The position numbers were made by a program, and so were the translations under genes. From Thalassotalea_E sp964620605 (lineage in GTDB: Bacteria; Pseudomonadota; Gammaproteobacteria; Enterobacterales; Alteromonadaceae): 54,777 bases of DNA. Where the stretch lies: NCBI GenBank assembly GCA_964620605.1, contig CAZUHQ010000011.1, positions 1-54,777 of the forward strand. Reading direction: 5' to 3'. This document shows, in pieces, positions 1 to 8,373 of the stretch. Numbering within the stretch: position 1 is the first letter of the stretch; the number at the start of each line of letters is the position of its first letter. The notes under the pieces were generated by a model that was not told the DNA's origin, made no database searches, and saw only the letters and a list, made by a program, of their open reading frames with translations.

Positions 1-459
1 ACCAAGGAATACCGCAACTGGGTGATGATTGTCGTTATTAAGCTGTTTAAACAACCTCAGCGCCTGAAACGGATTAGTGGCCAACAAGCGCGATCTTTCA
101 TCCAAATTGTCGGTGTTTTGGGAAAATTCGGCAACAAGTTGCGTGCTACCAAGGGTTAATCTTGCGTGATCGCTAAGCTTGCGGGCGGCAAATTGTATCG
201 CCGCCTGACCATTAACCGTTAATGCCGTAAAAGTTACAGTATTGCCATTACAGACAATTTTTACTGCGGCATCTACTAACAGCAGGCTTTTTAATTGATG
301 CTTTTTATCGATTTCCGCCGATTCCAGTAATAAATTATTGGTTTTATTACCACAGAGCTTTTTAAACAGGGTTAACGGATCTGTCTGATATTTTGCCTTG
401 CTTGACAGTGTGCTGACGCTGCCAATTTCAGTATTATTTTGCTGGAACATCGAGCTCAT
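1..459 (-). CDS. trpE: Anthranilate synthase component I, N-terminal part (runs off the left edge)
   Basis: TrpE makes anthranilate from chorismate with TrpG, the first committed step of tryptophan synthesis. Only the first 153 codons lie in the window. The reading LLLESAEIDKKHQLKSLLLV closely matches the N-terminal region of enterobacterial TrpE. It contains the LLES element that forms the tryptophan feedback site in that family, so the enzyme is probably Trp-inhibited. The ATG at 459 overlaps the TGA of the DAHP synthase gene by four bases (ATGA), which implies translational coupling in one operon. The catalytic domain lies outside the window. Identity rests on the N-terminal domain alone but is clear. 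Confidence 0.9.
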   Translation of the reverse strand, partial: MSSMFQQNNTEIGSVSTLSSKAKYQTDPLTLFKKLCGNKTNNLLLESAEIDKKHQLKSLLLVDAAVKIVCNGNTVTFTALTVNGQAAIQFAARKLSDHARLTLGSTQLVAEFSQNTDNLDERSRLLATNPFQALRLFKQLNNDNHHPVAVFLG

Positions 460-1472
460 AGTGACTTACCTGCAGCTGTCACGAACGGTTTGATATCTGC
501 CATCAAGGTGGCAAAGTCTTCAGCGGTTAATGCCTGATGACCGTCGGATAATGCTTCTTTTGGATTTAAGTGGGTTTCTACTATGATACCATCGGCACCG
601 ACGGCAACCGCCGCCCGCGATAATGGATTGATCAGCGATTTAACCCCAGTGCCATGTGACGGGTCGACAAATACCGGTAAATGAGATTTTTCTTTTAAAT
701 AAGCGACGGCATTTAAATCTAGCGTATTGCGGGTTGCGGTTTCAAAGGTGCGGATGCCACGTTCACATAAAATAACGTTAGGGTTACCAGCATTGATAAT
801 ATATTCAGCCGCTAATAATAGCTCTTCAATGGTTGCACTCATGCCACGTTTTAGCAGCACGGCTTTATCAGGTTTTTCACCGACCGCTTCTAACAGACGA
901 AAGTTTTGCATATTGCGGGCGCCGATTTGATAGCAATCAGTATAATCATGCATTAAATCAGCATCATTAGGATCGATAATTTCAGAAACCACAGGCAGGC
1001 TGAAGTTTTCACGCGCTGCGCTTAATAACTTCAACCCTTCCAGACCCAATCCTTGAAAGCTATATGGACTGGTGCGCGGCTTAAAAGCGCCGCCTCTAAG
1101 CAGGGGAATACCTTGCGCCTTGATCATTTCGCTAACGCTAAATAGTTGTTGCTCGCTTTCGACCGAGCAGGGGCCGGCAATCACAGTAAAATTACCGCCA
1201 CCGACTTTCACGCCGCCGATGGAAATCACTGAGTCATGAGCCTGAAGTTCCCGGCTCACCAGTTTATAAGGGCTAAGTACTGGTTTGATTTCATCTACCA
1301 TAGGGTAGCTAGCTAAATGGAGCTGGCGCAGTACGCGTTCGTCGCCAAGGGCACCTAAAACGGTGCGTTCAATACCTGGCATATAAAGTGGCTTTAGGCC
1401 AAGGCTGGAGATTTTATCTAATATTTCGTTTGCGTCTTGTTCAGTCGCTTGTGGTTTTAATACGATGATCAT
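456..1472 (-). CDS. 3-deoxy-7-phosphoheptulonate (DAHP) synthase, type I-beta like, first structural gene of the trp operon
   Basis: The enzyme condenses phosphoenolpyruvate and erythrose 4-phosphate, the entry step of aromatic synthesis. The 338-residue protein has an N-terminal ferredoxin-like extension of about 75 residues, then the barrel with GPCSVES, the RGGAFKPRTSPYSFQG loop and DPSHGTG. This layout is that of the I-beta group (Thermotoga/Bacillus type), not the enteric AroF/G/H group. In I-beta enzymes the N-terminal domain is often an allosteric module, so the effector here is open. The start is ATG with AGGA about 8 bases upstream. The gene lies between the trp leader and trpE, so its transcription should follow tryptophan supply. 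Symbols aroF, aroG or aroH would all be guesses. Confidence 0.93.
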   Translation of the reverse strand: MIIVLKPQATEQDANEILDKISSLGLKPLYMPGIERTVLGALGDERVLRQLHLASYPMVDEIKPVLSPYKLVSRELQAHDSVISIGGVKVGGGNFTVIAGPCSVESEQQLFSVSEMIKAQGIPLLRGGAFKPRTSPYSFQGLGLEGLKLLSAARENFSLPVVSEIIDPNDADLMHDYTDCYQIGARNMQNFRLLEAVGEKPDKAVLLKRGMSATIEELLLAAEYIINAGNPNVILCERGIRTFETATRNTLDLNAVAYLKEKSHLPVFVDPSHGTGVKSLINPLSRAAVAVGADGIIVETHLNPKEALSDGHQALTAEDFATLMADIKPFVTAAGKSL

Positions 1473-1602
1473 TATCTTTTCCTAATTTGTTTATTGTCAT
1501 TGGGTCAACCGGCGTAAATAGGCTGAAGCCACCATATAAACCAACTTTTTACTTTTGTTGTTAACATCTTTACTCTCAAATTGTCGCTAAAACATTATGA
1601 TT

Positions 1603-1640
1603 AAAAAGAAAAAACCCGCTTAGTCAGACTATGCGGGTTT
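1603..1640 (-). terminator. trp attenuator terminator hairpin
   Basis: Read leftward, the arms AAACCCGC and GCGGGTTT (plus-strand 1633-1640 and 1612-1619) enclose a further pairing TAGTC/GACTA and are followed by a T-rich tract. The hairpin lies after the leader peptide and before the DAHP synthase gene, the position of a trp attenuator. The 5' arm can instead pair with GTGGGTT just after the leader stop codon, which would be the antiterminator. Confidence 0.88.
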
Positions 1641-1664
1641 CTCGAAAATTTTTTACCTGTACAG

Positions 1665-1724
1665 CAAACTATCACAACCCACTTATCTTGAGTTATGCCA
1701 CCACCAAATTAATGAAATAGTTTG
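1665..1724 (-). promoter_or_regulatory. trp attenuator pause hairpin and antiterminator segment
   Basis: Segment 1 (1717-1724, within the leader peptide frame just before the Trp codons) and segment 2 (1665-1672) are exact 8-base complements. Segment 2 continues into GTGGGTT (1676-1682), which complements segment 3 at 1633-1639 with one G-U pair. These pairings are seen in the sequence; their switching role follows from the known E. coli trp and similar attenuators. The promoter was not located with confidence. A TTGACA exists at plus 1808-1813 in leftward sense, but no good -10 sits at the right distance. Confidence 0.75.
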
Positions 1725-1739
1725 TTTTACTTGTATCAT
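1683..1739 (-). CDS. trpL: trp operon leader peptide with three consecutive Trp codons
   Basis: A short reading frame, MIQVKQTISLIWWWHNSR followed by TAA, precedes the DAHP synthase and trpE genes. Three adjacent TGG codons occupy 1698-1706. Such peptides work by ribosome stalling: when charged tRNA-Trp is scarce the ribosome stops at the Trp codons and the downstream terminator cannot form. CAAACTAT inside the leader (plus 1717-1724) pairs perfectly with ATAGTTTG after the stop (plus 1665-1672), giving the 1:2 hairpin. GTGGGTT (1676-1682) can pair with the 5' arm of the terminator (1633-1639), giving 2:3. The start is ATG with a modest AGG upstream. Confidence 0.88.
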   Translation of the reverse strand: MIQVKQTISLIWWWHNSR

Positions 1740-1797
1740 TTAGTTTGTTACCTAAGTAAAATAAGTTTGCTAAAAATCCTCTATAGAAGACCTTATT

Positions 1798-2673
1798 ATG
1801 CCTTTGATGTCAACCGAAAATTTTACCAACAAAGAAAATTGTCGCGTTGACCTTCACAGCCATACTAATTGCTCTGACGGTGGCTTATCGCCACAAGAGC
1901 TGATAGAACGTGCGGTGAACTTTCAAATTGATGTCTTGGCGATCACAGATCACGACACCACAGCAGGCTTATCTATTGCTAAGCGTTATATTTTAGAAAA
2001 AAATCTTCCTATCTCGTTAGTCGATGGCATTGAAATTTCGACTTTATGGCAAGGCTTTGAAATTCATATTGTTGGTTTGAACATAGATGCCAGCCATCCC
2101 GCGCTAGTTGAATTGATTAGTCAGCAACAGCAGGCGCGGGAAGATCGCGCTATCGCTATCGGCAACAAGCTTGAAAAGGCGGGCTTTGAAGGTGTTTATT
2201 CTCTGGCGAAAGCCTTGGCGGGGGATGGCTCTATCACCCGGGCGCATTTTGCTAAGATATTATTGCAGCGTGGCGAGGTCAATCATCTACAGGCGGCGTT
2301 TGATAAATACATCGGCAAAGGCAAACGCGCCTATGTCAAAGCTAACTGGTGTTCGGTTGAACAGGCAATTAGTGTTATTCATCAATCAGGTGGTAGTGCT
2401 GTGATGGCGCACCCGGTACGCTATGATATGACTACTAAGTGGTTGCGTCGTCTGGTATTGCAGTTTAAAGAAGCCGGCGGTGATGGTTTGGAAATTGTTT
2501 TGCCGCAAATGAATAACGAACAGAGAAAATTAATGCTAAGCTTTTGTTTAGAATATGATTTACTTGCTTCCATGGGCTCTGATTTTCATTACCCGAGTAA
2601 ATGGAGTGATTTAGGGCGCAATTTAGTGATGCCTGAACAAGTAACACCGATTTGGCAGCAATGGCAAGCCTGA
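1798..2673 (+). CDS. rnm: PHP-domain 5'-3' exoribonuclease / nucleotide phosphoesterase (RNase AM, TrpH/YciV family)
   Basis: This family trims 5' ends of small RNAs including 5S rRNA and also dephosphorylates 3',5'-bisphosphonucleotides. The 291-residue protein has PHP metal motifs in order: DLHSH (about residue 18), ITDHDT (about 49), DGIEIS (about 76), AHPVRYD (about 202) and GSDFH near the C terminus. It is cytosolic, with no signal peptide. The first ATG follows a GAAGA element, and an ATG three codons later is also possible. It is divergent from the trp operon, the same neighbourhood as in E. coli, and it heads a rightward run with yciO, scpA and scpB. Confidence 0.9.
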   Translation: MPLMSTENFTNKENCRVDLHSHTNCSDGGLSPQELIERAVNFQIDVLAITDHDTTAGLSIAKRYILEKNLPISLVDGIEISTLWQGFEIHIVGLNIDASHPALVELISQQQQAREDRAIAIGNKLEKAGFEGVYSLAKALAGDGSITRAHFAKILLQRGEVNHLQAAFDKYIGKGKRAYVKANWCSVEQAISVIHQSGGSAVMAHPVRYDMTTKWLRRLVLQFKEAGGDGLEIVLPQMNNEQRKLMLSFCLEYDLLASMGSDFHYPSKWSDLGRNLVMPEQVTPIWQQWQA

Positions 2674-2721
2674 ATGAGAAAGGCGAATAAAACGAAGCAA
2701 GGCAAATAAGGATACCAAGTT

Positions 2722-3342
2722 ATGAGTCAGTTTTTTTATGTTCACCCGGATAACCCGCAAGGGCGATTAATGAAGCAGGCCGCGGAAATCATTCATAGCG
2801 GCGGTGTGATTGTCTATCCGACAGATTCTGGCTATGCTCTGGGCTGTCATATTGGCGATAAAAAAGCGTTAGAGCGTATCTGCCGAATTCGTGATATTGA
2901 AAAAAATCACAACTTTACTTTGGTATGTAAAGATTTATCTGAGCTTTCTGAATATACCCGGGTTGATAACAGCGCGTTTAGGCTATTAAAAAATAATACT
3001 CCAGGTCCTTATACCTTTATTTTTAAGGCCAGTAAGGAAGTGCCTAAGCGGTTGATGAACCCGAAAAAACGCACTATCGGCATTCGGGTGCCGGATAACG
3101 TCATTGCACAAGCATTATTGGAAGCACTTGGTGAACCTATTATGTCAACCACTTTGATCATGCCGGGGCAGGATATGGCGGAGTACGACCCAGAGCTGAT
3201 TCGCGATCAGCTTGAGCACCATGTGGATTTGATCATTGATGGTGGTCATTTAGGCGAGCATCCAACCACTGTGATTGATTTTTCAGAAGGCGACGGCGAG
3301 ATCCTTCGAGTCGGTGAAGGGGATCCGACGCCATTTGAGTAG
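2722..3342 (+). CDS. yciO: YciO, Sua5/YrdC/YciO-family protein (L-threonylcarbamoyladenylate synthase-like)
   Basis: This 206-residue protein is a single YrdC-like domain, close to the E. coli YciO length. The nucleotide-binding core is seen in GGVIVYPTDSGYALGC near residue 30 and in GPYTFIFKASKEVPKRL near residue 94. YrdC/Sua5 enzymes make threonylcarbamoyl-AMP for tRNA t6A; YciO is the paralogue whose cellular role is less settled, so a full TsaC function should not be assumed. The ATG follows GGATACCAAGTT. It sits 48 bases after rnm and only 3 bases before scpA, so the genes are probably co-transcribed. Confidence 0.9.
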   Translation: MSQFFYVHPDNPQGRLMKQAAEIIHSGGVIVYPTDSGYALGCHIGDKKALERICRIRDIEKNHNFTLVCKDLSELSEYTRVDNSAFRLLKNNTPGPYTFIFKASKEVPKRLMNPKKRTIGIRVPDNVIAQALLEALGEPIMSTTLIMPGQDMAEYDPELIRDQLEHHVDLIIDGGHLGEHPTTVIDFSEGDGEILRVGEGDPTPFE

Positions 3343-3345
3343 GCT

Positions 3346-4203
3346 ATGGTTGATGATTCGAATAACATAACGAGAGCAAACGGCGAAATGAAGCAATTGC
3401 CGCTCGCTTTTGTCCGTGGTGAAGCGGTCATTGAAAAGCCGCAGGATCTGTTTATTCCGCCAGATGCTTTGGAAGTGATTTTAGAATCCTTTGAAGGACC
3501 GCTTGATTTACTGCTTTATTTAATCAAAAAACAAAAATTCGATATTATCGATCTACCAATCGCCCCAATCACCACACAATATATGCATTATGTTGAGTTA
3601 ATGAGAGTGCTTAACATTGAACTGGCGGCGGAATATTTAGTGATGGCAGCGATTTTGGCTGAAATCAAGTCACGGTTATTATTGCCAAAACCTGAGCTGG
3701 TTGAAGACGAAGAAGATCCGCGGGCCGAGCTGGTCAGGCGATTAGCGAAATACCAAGCAATTAAACAGGCGGCAGTTGCACTTGATGAGTTGCCACGCAT
3801 GGAGCGGGATTTATTAACGGCTCAGGTGGGTTTTCCAAACGGCTTTATCAGCGAACTTCAGCAAGCAGATGTTGAACTTGGTGAATTAGTGCAGGCGTTA
3901 CAGCAAGTATTAAAACGCTCTGAGGCCTATGAGCATCACCATATCGCCAAAGAGTCATTATCCACCAGAGAAAGAATGAGCGAGATAATGCAAACCTTGG
4001 CTGCGCAAAATCAATATGGCTTTGTTAATTTTACTGACTTGTTTAAATTCGAAGAAGGTCGTCACGGTGTGGTGGTGACATTTCTTGCGATATTAGAGTT
4101 GATTAAGGAAAGTTTGATTGAATGTCAGCAGCTGGCTCGACAGGAAAATACAGCGGCTGAAATTCAAGTAAGGTTAAAGGAAAGTCTGCATGTCGTTGAG
4201 TAA
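3346..4203 (+). CDS. scpA: Segregation and condensation protein A
   Basis: ScpA is the kleisin of the SMC-ScpAB chromosome condensation complex. The 285-residue protein has the diagnostic N-terminal block FEGPLDLLLYLIKKQKFDI around residue 50, followed by an acidic helical linker and a C-terminal winged-helix segment. About 45 residues precede the conserved core, so the true start could be internal; the ATG at 3346 was chosen for its close coupling to yciO. The 3' end overlaps scpB by 14 bases, as expected for two subunits of one complex. The cognate SMC or MukB-type ATPase is not in the window. Confidence 0.92.
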   Translation: MVDDSNNITRANGEMKQLPLAFVRGEAVIEKPQDLFIPPDALEVILESFEGPLDLLLYLIKKQKFDIIDLPIAPITTQYMHYVELMRVLNIELAAEYLVMAAILAEIKSRLLLPKPELVEDEEDPRAELVRRLAKYQAIKQAAVALDELPRMERDLLTAQVGFPNGFISELQQADVELGELVQALQQVLKRSEAYEHHHIAKESLSTRERMSEIMQTLAAQNQYGFVNFTDLFKFEEGRHGVVVTFLAILELIKESLIECQQLARQENTAAEIQVRLKESLHVVE

Positions 4204-4795
4204 ACTGTCAGAACAAGAACTAGAGCAAGGATCAGAACAAGAAATCGTTCGGTTGATCGAGGCGGCGATTTTTGCATCATCTAAACCGTTATCAATTAAA
4301 AAGCTCAGGGAAAAGTTACTCAATAATTATCAGGTGTCTTCGAAAACTATTCGTCAAGCTTTGAGCCAATTGCAGCAGTTTTATCAGCATAGGGGCATCG
4401 AGTTGGTGGAAGTTGCTTCGGGCTTTCGTTTTCAGGTTAAAGCTGAGCTTGCAGATACTATCGGTCAGTTGCAGCAGGAGCGCACAGTAAAGTATTCGCG
4501 GGCATTATTAGAAACCTTAGCCTTAGTGGCTTATAAACAGCCGATCACACGGGGAGAAATTGAAGATATTCGCGGGGTGAGTGTCAGCAGCCATATTATT
4601 AAAACTCTGGTTGAGCGGGAGTGGATCAAAGTGATTGGTCATAAAGAAGTGCCGGGACGTCCGGCGATGTACGCTACTACTCATGTATTTCTGGATTATT
4701 TTGGCTTAACGTCACTGAGACAACTTCCAGAAATCATACCAATGTCAGAATCTGCTACCGTTAATCAGGCAATGCAGGATATAATGCCCGAATAG
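4190..4795 (+). CDS. scpB: Segregation and condensation protein B
   Basis: ScpB dimers bind the middle of ScpA in the SMC complex. The 201-residue product has the typical two winged-helix domains, with EAAIFASSKPLSIKKL near the start and ALVAYKQPITRGEIEDIRGV around residue 110, which is the family signature. The start overlaps the end of scpA, and GGAAAG precedes the ATG. A weak promoter-like segment for the next gene begins after the stop, so scpAB may end the operon or continue into rluB. Confidence 0.93.
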   Translation: MSLSKLSEQELEQGSEQEIVRLIEAAIFASSKPLSIKKLREKLLNNYQVSSKTIRQALSQLQQFYQHRGIELVEVASGFRFQVKAELADTIGQLQQERTVKYSRALLETLALVAYKQPITRGEIEDIRGVSVSSHIIKTLVEREWIKVIGHKEVPGRPAMYATTHVFLDYFGLTSLRQLPEIIPMSESATVNQAMQDIMPE

Positions 4796-4831
4796 AATGA
4801 TACTCAAATAAATGAGACAGAAACTAAGCGA

Positions 4832-4860
4832 TTGACAAATAATCCGCAGTCGTGATGTTA
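4832..4860 (+). promoter_or_regulatory. Possible promoter for rluB
   Basis: A perfect TTGACA at 4832-4837 lies 46 bases before the rluB start. The -10 at 16-17 bases spacing (GATGTT or ATGTTA) is poor, so activity is uncertain. Confidence 0.35.
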
Positions 4861-4882
4861 CTGACGTAAGAGAGTAAAACCC

Positions 4883-5746
4883 ATGTCTGAAAAACTACAA
4901 AAAGTATTAGCCCGAGCTGGAAAAGGGTCACGTCGAGAAATGGAAACTGTGATCAGTGCTGGTCGCGTCAGTGTCGATGGTAACGTCGCCTACCTGGGCG
5001 ATCGCGTTGAAGGCACAGAGCAAATTCGCATTGATGGTCATTTAGTCAATCTGACCACAAAAGAAGAAGAATTATGTCGGGTGCTAATGTACAACAAACC
5101 GGAAGGTGAAATGTGTACCCGTAAAGATCCGGAAGGTCGTCCAACGGTCTTTGATCGTTTGCCGAAACTGGAATCTGGCCGCTGGATTGCCGTTGGCCGT
5201 TTAGATATTAATACTTCCGGGATGCTATTGTTTACCACCGACGGTGAACTGGCGAACCGCTTAATGCATCCGTCACAAAAGGTCGAACGGGAATATGCAG
5301 TGCGGGTGTTCGGTGAAGTGGATGAAGCCATGCTCCAGCGTTTACGCGCCGGGGTGAAACTGGAAGACGGCCTTGCACGTTTTCAGAAAATTACATATCG
5401 TGGCGGTGAAGGGCGTAACCATTGGTTTCATGTCGTGCTTTCAGAAGGTCGTAATCGCGAAGTAAGACGCTTGTGGGAAAGCCAGGAAGCCCAAGTGAGT
5501 CGGTTGATTAGGGTGCGTTATGGTGATATTGAGCTTAAGCGCCAACTGCCATTAGGCGGCTGGACAGAATTACCACTTAAAGAAGTCAATTACTATCGTA
5601 AGCTGGTGAAGTTAACACCTGAAACCAAGAGTAAGGTTAAGGTCGATGAAAAGGCAATGGATAATGCCAAGAGTCGCCGTATTCGCCGCAGTGTCAAAAA
5701 ACACCAGCATCGCCATCAGCAGGCGACCAGAAGAAGAAGATCGTAG
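4883..5746 (+). CDS. rluB: 23S rRNA pseudouridine synthase B
   Basis: RluB isomerises one uridine in helix 93 of 23S rRNA (U2605 in E. coli numbering). The 287-residue protein has an N-terminal S4 RNA-binding domain (residues 1-60) and the RsuA-type catalytic domain with GRLDINTSGMLL, in which Asp108 is the expected nucleophile. The C-terminal tail (last about 45 residues) is very basic (RRIRRSVKKHQHRHQ), as in many RluB proteins, and probably helps RNA binding. The start ATG follows AGAGAG. The position after scpAB is the common gammaproteobacterial order. Confidence 0.94.
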   Translation: MSEKLQKVLARAGKGSRREMETVISAGRVSVDGNVAYLGDRVEGTEQIRIDGHLVNLTTKEEELCRVLMYNKPEGEMCTRKDPEGRPTVFDRLPKLESGRWIAVGRLDINTSGMLLFTTDGELANRLMHPSQKVEREYAVRVFGEVDEAMLQRLRAGVKLEDGLARFQKITYRGGEGRNHWFHVVLSEGRNREVRRLWESQEAQVSRLIRVRYGDIELKRQLPLGGWTELPLKEVNYYRKLVKLTPETKSKVKVDEKAMDNAKSRRIRRSVKKHQHRHQQATRRRRS

Positions 5747-5766
5747 CACGGCTTAAAGAGGTTCCG

Positions 5767-6912
5767 TTGGATCACCAATATATTGAAGACGACAGCAGCT
5801 TAGTAGATTTGTGTCAGCAACTGGCGCAGGCTTCCGTATTGGCGGTGGATACCGAGTTTGTCCGCACCCGCACCTTATACCCTAAACTCGGTTTATTGCA
5901 GGTTTGTGATGGTAAAAGCGTTGCGCTAATCGACCCGATAGCCATCAGTGATTTATCGCCGTTCTGGCAGTTATTAACTGATCAGGCAATTAAAAAAGTG
6001 TTGCATGCCTGTTCTGAAGATTTGGAAGTGTTCCTTACCCAGGCCAATTGCCGGCCGGTTAATTTAATCGACAGCCAGGTGATGATGTCATTTCTCGGCC
6101 ATGGTTTATCGATTGGCTATGCCGCCACTGTAGCGCACTATTTATCGGTGGAATTAGATAAATCAGATTCCCGTACCGACTGGACGAAACGGCCGCTTTC
6201 TGACAGTCAGCTAAGTTACGCCAGTGCCGATGTTAGCTATTTATTCCAATTGTTTCCATTGCTTGAACAAGAATTAAGGCAAACGCCTTGGTACCAGGCG
6301 GCGCAGCAAGAAACCGAACTTATGATAGAAAAAAAGTTCACTGAAATTGATGAAGATGAGCTTTATCGCAGCGTGAAAATGAGCTGGCGTTTAAATCCAA
6401 AGCAGTTAAATAACTTGAAGTTTTTAGCTAGATGGCGTTATCAGCAGGCACAAAAACGAGATTTACCGATTAACTTTGTTGCTAAAGATCCAACGTTAAT
6501 TGCCGTTGCACAAAAAGCACCGAAAAGCACGGCAGCAATGGCATCACTTGAAGGGGTCGATGTTCAGGATGTTCGCTATAAAGGCAAAGCCATGCTGGCG
6601 GTGTTAAATCAGGCCAGTAAAGTGGATGTTGCTGAGCATCCGAAAAAAATTGCTCGTCTTGATGAATATCCTGGCTATAAGCAAACCTATAAAAAGGTGA
6701 AAAACTTTGTTGCCCGCCAGGCCGAAAAACACCAGCAAGCGCCGGAAAATTTAGCTTCGAAAAAACAGATTAATCAGTTTTTGTCTTGGCATTATCGCTT
6801 AAATGGCGAGCAGCAAGCCAAAGAAAATATCGATATTTTATCTAACTGGCGAGCGTCTTTGTTTGGTGAGCTTTTATTAACTCATGCCAGCAGTAATTTT
6901 GCTTCGCTTTAA
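5767..6912 (+). CDS. rnd: Ribonuclease D
   Basis: RNase D is a 3'-5' exoribonuclease that matures tRNA ends. The 381-residue protein has the DEDD exonuclease motifs: VDTEFVR (Asp28, Glu30), HACSEDLEVF (around residue 80), and SYASADVSYLFQLF, the DEDDy motif III. One HRDC domain (about 210-290) and a second helical domain follow. The start is a TTG preceded by AGAGG at proper spacing; no ATG upstream fits. It begins 20 bases after rluB and may share its transcript. Confidence 0.93.
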   Translation: MDHQYIEDDSSLVDLCQQLAQASVLAVDTEFVRTRTLYPKLGLLQVCDGKSVALIDPIAISDLSPFWQLLTDQAIKKVLHACSEDLEVFLTQANCRPVNLIDSQVMMSFLGHGLSIGYAATVAHYLSVELDKSDSRTDWTKRPLSDSQLSYASADVSYLFQLFPLLEQELRQTPWYQAAQQETELMIEKKFTEIDEDELYRSVKMSWRLNPKQLNNLKFLARWRYQQAQKRDLPINFVAKDPTLIAVAQKAPKSTAAMASLEGVDVQDVRYKGKAMLAVLNQASKVDVAEHPKKIARLDEYPGYKQTYKKVKNFVARQAEKHQQAPENLASKKQINQFLSWHYRLNGEQQAKENIDILSNWRASLFGELLLTHASSNFASL

Positions 6913-7017
6913 TTCATTTGGTATTGCTACATTTAGCTTGGCTGGCATGTTATATTGCCTATCTATTTATATTGTTAGTTTTTTTAATTAAAAGCATTAA
7001 AATTTCAGGTCTTTGTT

Positions 7018-7311
7018 ATGCTGTGTGCTGTTTATCGAAGTTCAAAAAAGGCGCAAACTTATCTCTTTATTAATAAACGTGATGATTTTTCTCAGGTGCC
7101 AGAGGCATTAATGGCGATGTTTGGTACGCCGCAGTTAGTGACTTTAGTCAATTTAGCCGCAAAAGATAAGCTGGCGTTTGCTGATATTAATAAAGTGAAA
7201 GAAAGTTTAGTTGAACAAGGGTTTTATCTGCAGTTGCCACCACCGCAGGAAGATTTGTTAAAAACCCATAGAGAGCAGATGAAACAACAGGCAACAGGGA
7301 AAGGCAATTAA
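7018..7311 (+). CDS. ycgL: YcgL-family protein
   Basis: The 97-residue product begins LCAVYRSSKKAQTYLFINK, the recognisable N terminus of the small YcgL domain. No biochemical role is firmly established for the family. It is cytosolic with no signal peptide. An extended -10-like TGTTATATT lies about 65 bases upstream. Its stop overlaps the start of the following transglycosylase gene by one base (TAATG), so the two are translated from one message. YcgL next to rnd and YcgN is a usual order in related genera. Confidence 0.88.
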   Translation: MLCAVYRSSKKAQTYLFINKRDDFSQVPEALMAMFGTPQLVTLVNLAAKDKLAFADINKVKESLVEQGFYLQLPPPQEDLLKTHREQMKQQATGKGN

Positions 7312-8366
7312 TGTTTATTATCAGTAAAATCCGGTTATTAACTCTAACACTTTCCTGGTTTGTTTTTGCTTTTAGCGGAGTAAATGTCAGCGCTAAGGAA
7401 AAGGAATTATCACAGCAAGGCTTTGAACAATATGTGAAAACCTTGACTGAGGAAGCGATTAAAAAAGGCTATCCTGCTGATTTTGTTAAACAAAACTTTG
7501 CTAAAGTTCAGTTTCATCAACGTGCGGTTAAAGCCGATCGTAATCAACCAGAAGTGGTTGAAACTCTAGATACTTATCTACCAAAACGTTTACCTAAATG
7601 GAAAGTTGAACGTGCTCGTGCACTTTATAAAGAACATCTGCCATTACTGCGAAAAGTTGCCGAGCAGTATAATGTCCAGCCAAGGTTTATCGTTGCGCTT
7701 TGGGGGCTGGAAACTAACTTTGGCAAGATCATGGGGAATTACAATGTGGTGTCAGCGCTAACTACACTTTCCTATGAAGGCCGACGGGAAGCTTTTTTTA
7801 AAAAGCAGTTATGGGCAGCATTTGATATTTTGCAGCAGGGGCACATTGAACTGGAAAATATGAAAGGTTCTTGGGCCGGCGCTATGGGGCAAAACCAATT
7901 TATGCCAACTTCGTTTCTAGCTTATGCAGTCGATGGTGATGGCGATGGCAAAAAAGATATTTGGACGAATCAGGCGGATGTCTTTGCCTCAATGGCAAAC
8001 TATTTAAAGCAAGAAGGCTGGAATGATGAAATTACCTGGGGGCGCCAGGTTAAACTGCCAACGGGTTTTGATTTAAGCTTAGCCATCCCAAAACGCACAG
8101 GTGGCCGTAAAAGCTGGCTAAAAGCGTGGGGCGAGCGTGAAAAAACCTTGGCGGAGTGGCAGGCATTGGGTATTCGCCGTACTGATGGCACAGATTTGCC
8201 TAAAGTGGATATTAAAGCGGCACTCGTATTTCCTGATAATGAAAAAGGCCGAGTGTATTTGGCCTACGATAATTATAAAGCACTGATGCACTGGAACCTT
8301 TCGTATTATTTTGTTAGCTCGGTTGGCCATTTGTCTGATCGTATTAAATTTCCACCGATTAAGTGA
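7311..8366 (+). CDS. Periplasmic lytic murein transglycosylase, MltB family
   Basis: Enzymes of this family cut peptidoglycan glycan strands with formation of 1,6-anhydro-MurNAc. The 351-residue protein has an N-terminal hydrophobic signal segment ending near residue 28 (VSAKE). The SLT_2 catalytic core carries WGLETNFGKIMG, Glu134 being the expected acid/base. GAMGQNQFMPTSFLAYAVDGDGDG follows, with a calcium-loop-like Asp run. There is no lipobox cysteine, so it is probably soluble in the periplasm, unlike MltB of E. coli itself. The start ATG has AAAGG upstream. A C-terminal peptidoglycan-binding domain is not obvious. Confidence 0.9.
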   Translation: MFIISKIRLLTLTLSWFVFAFSGVNVSAKEKELSQQGFEQYVKTLTEEAIKKGYPADFVKQNFAKVQFHQRAVKADRNQPEVVETLDTYLPKRLPKWKVERARALYKEHLPLLRKVAEQYNVQPRFIVALWGLETNFGKIMGNYNVVSALTTLSYEGRREAFFKKQLWAAFDILQQGHIELENMKGSWAGAMGQNQFMPTSFLAYAVDGDGDGKKDIWTNQADVFASMANYLKQEGWNDEITWGRQVKLPTGFDLSLAIPKRTGGRKSWLKAWGEREKTLAEWQALGIRRTDGTDLPKVDIKAALVFPDNEKGRVYLAYDNYKALMHWNLSYYFVSSVGHLSDRIKFPPIK

Positions 8367-8373
8367 TTTTGAA

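Noticed and set aside
1740..1797. A TrpR operator in the trp leader promoter region
   Set aside because: No convincing match to the symmetric CTAGTTAACTAG-type site could be found by eye, and the promoter itself is not clear.
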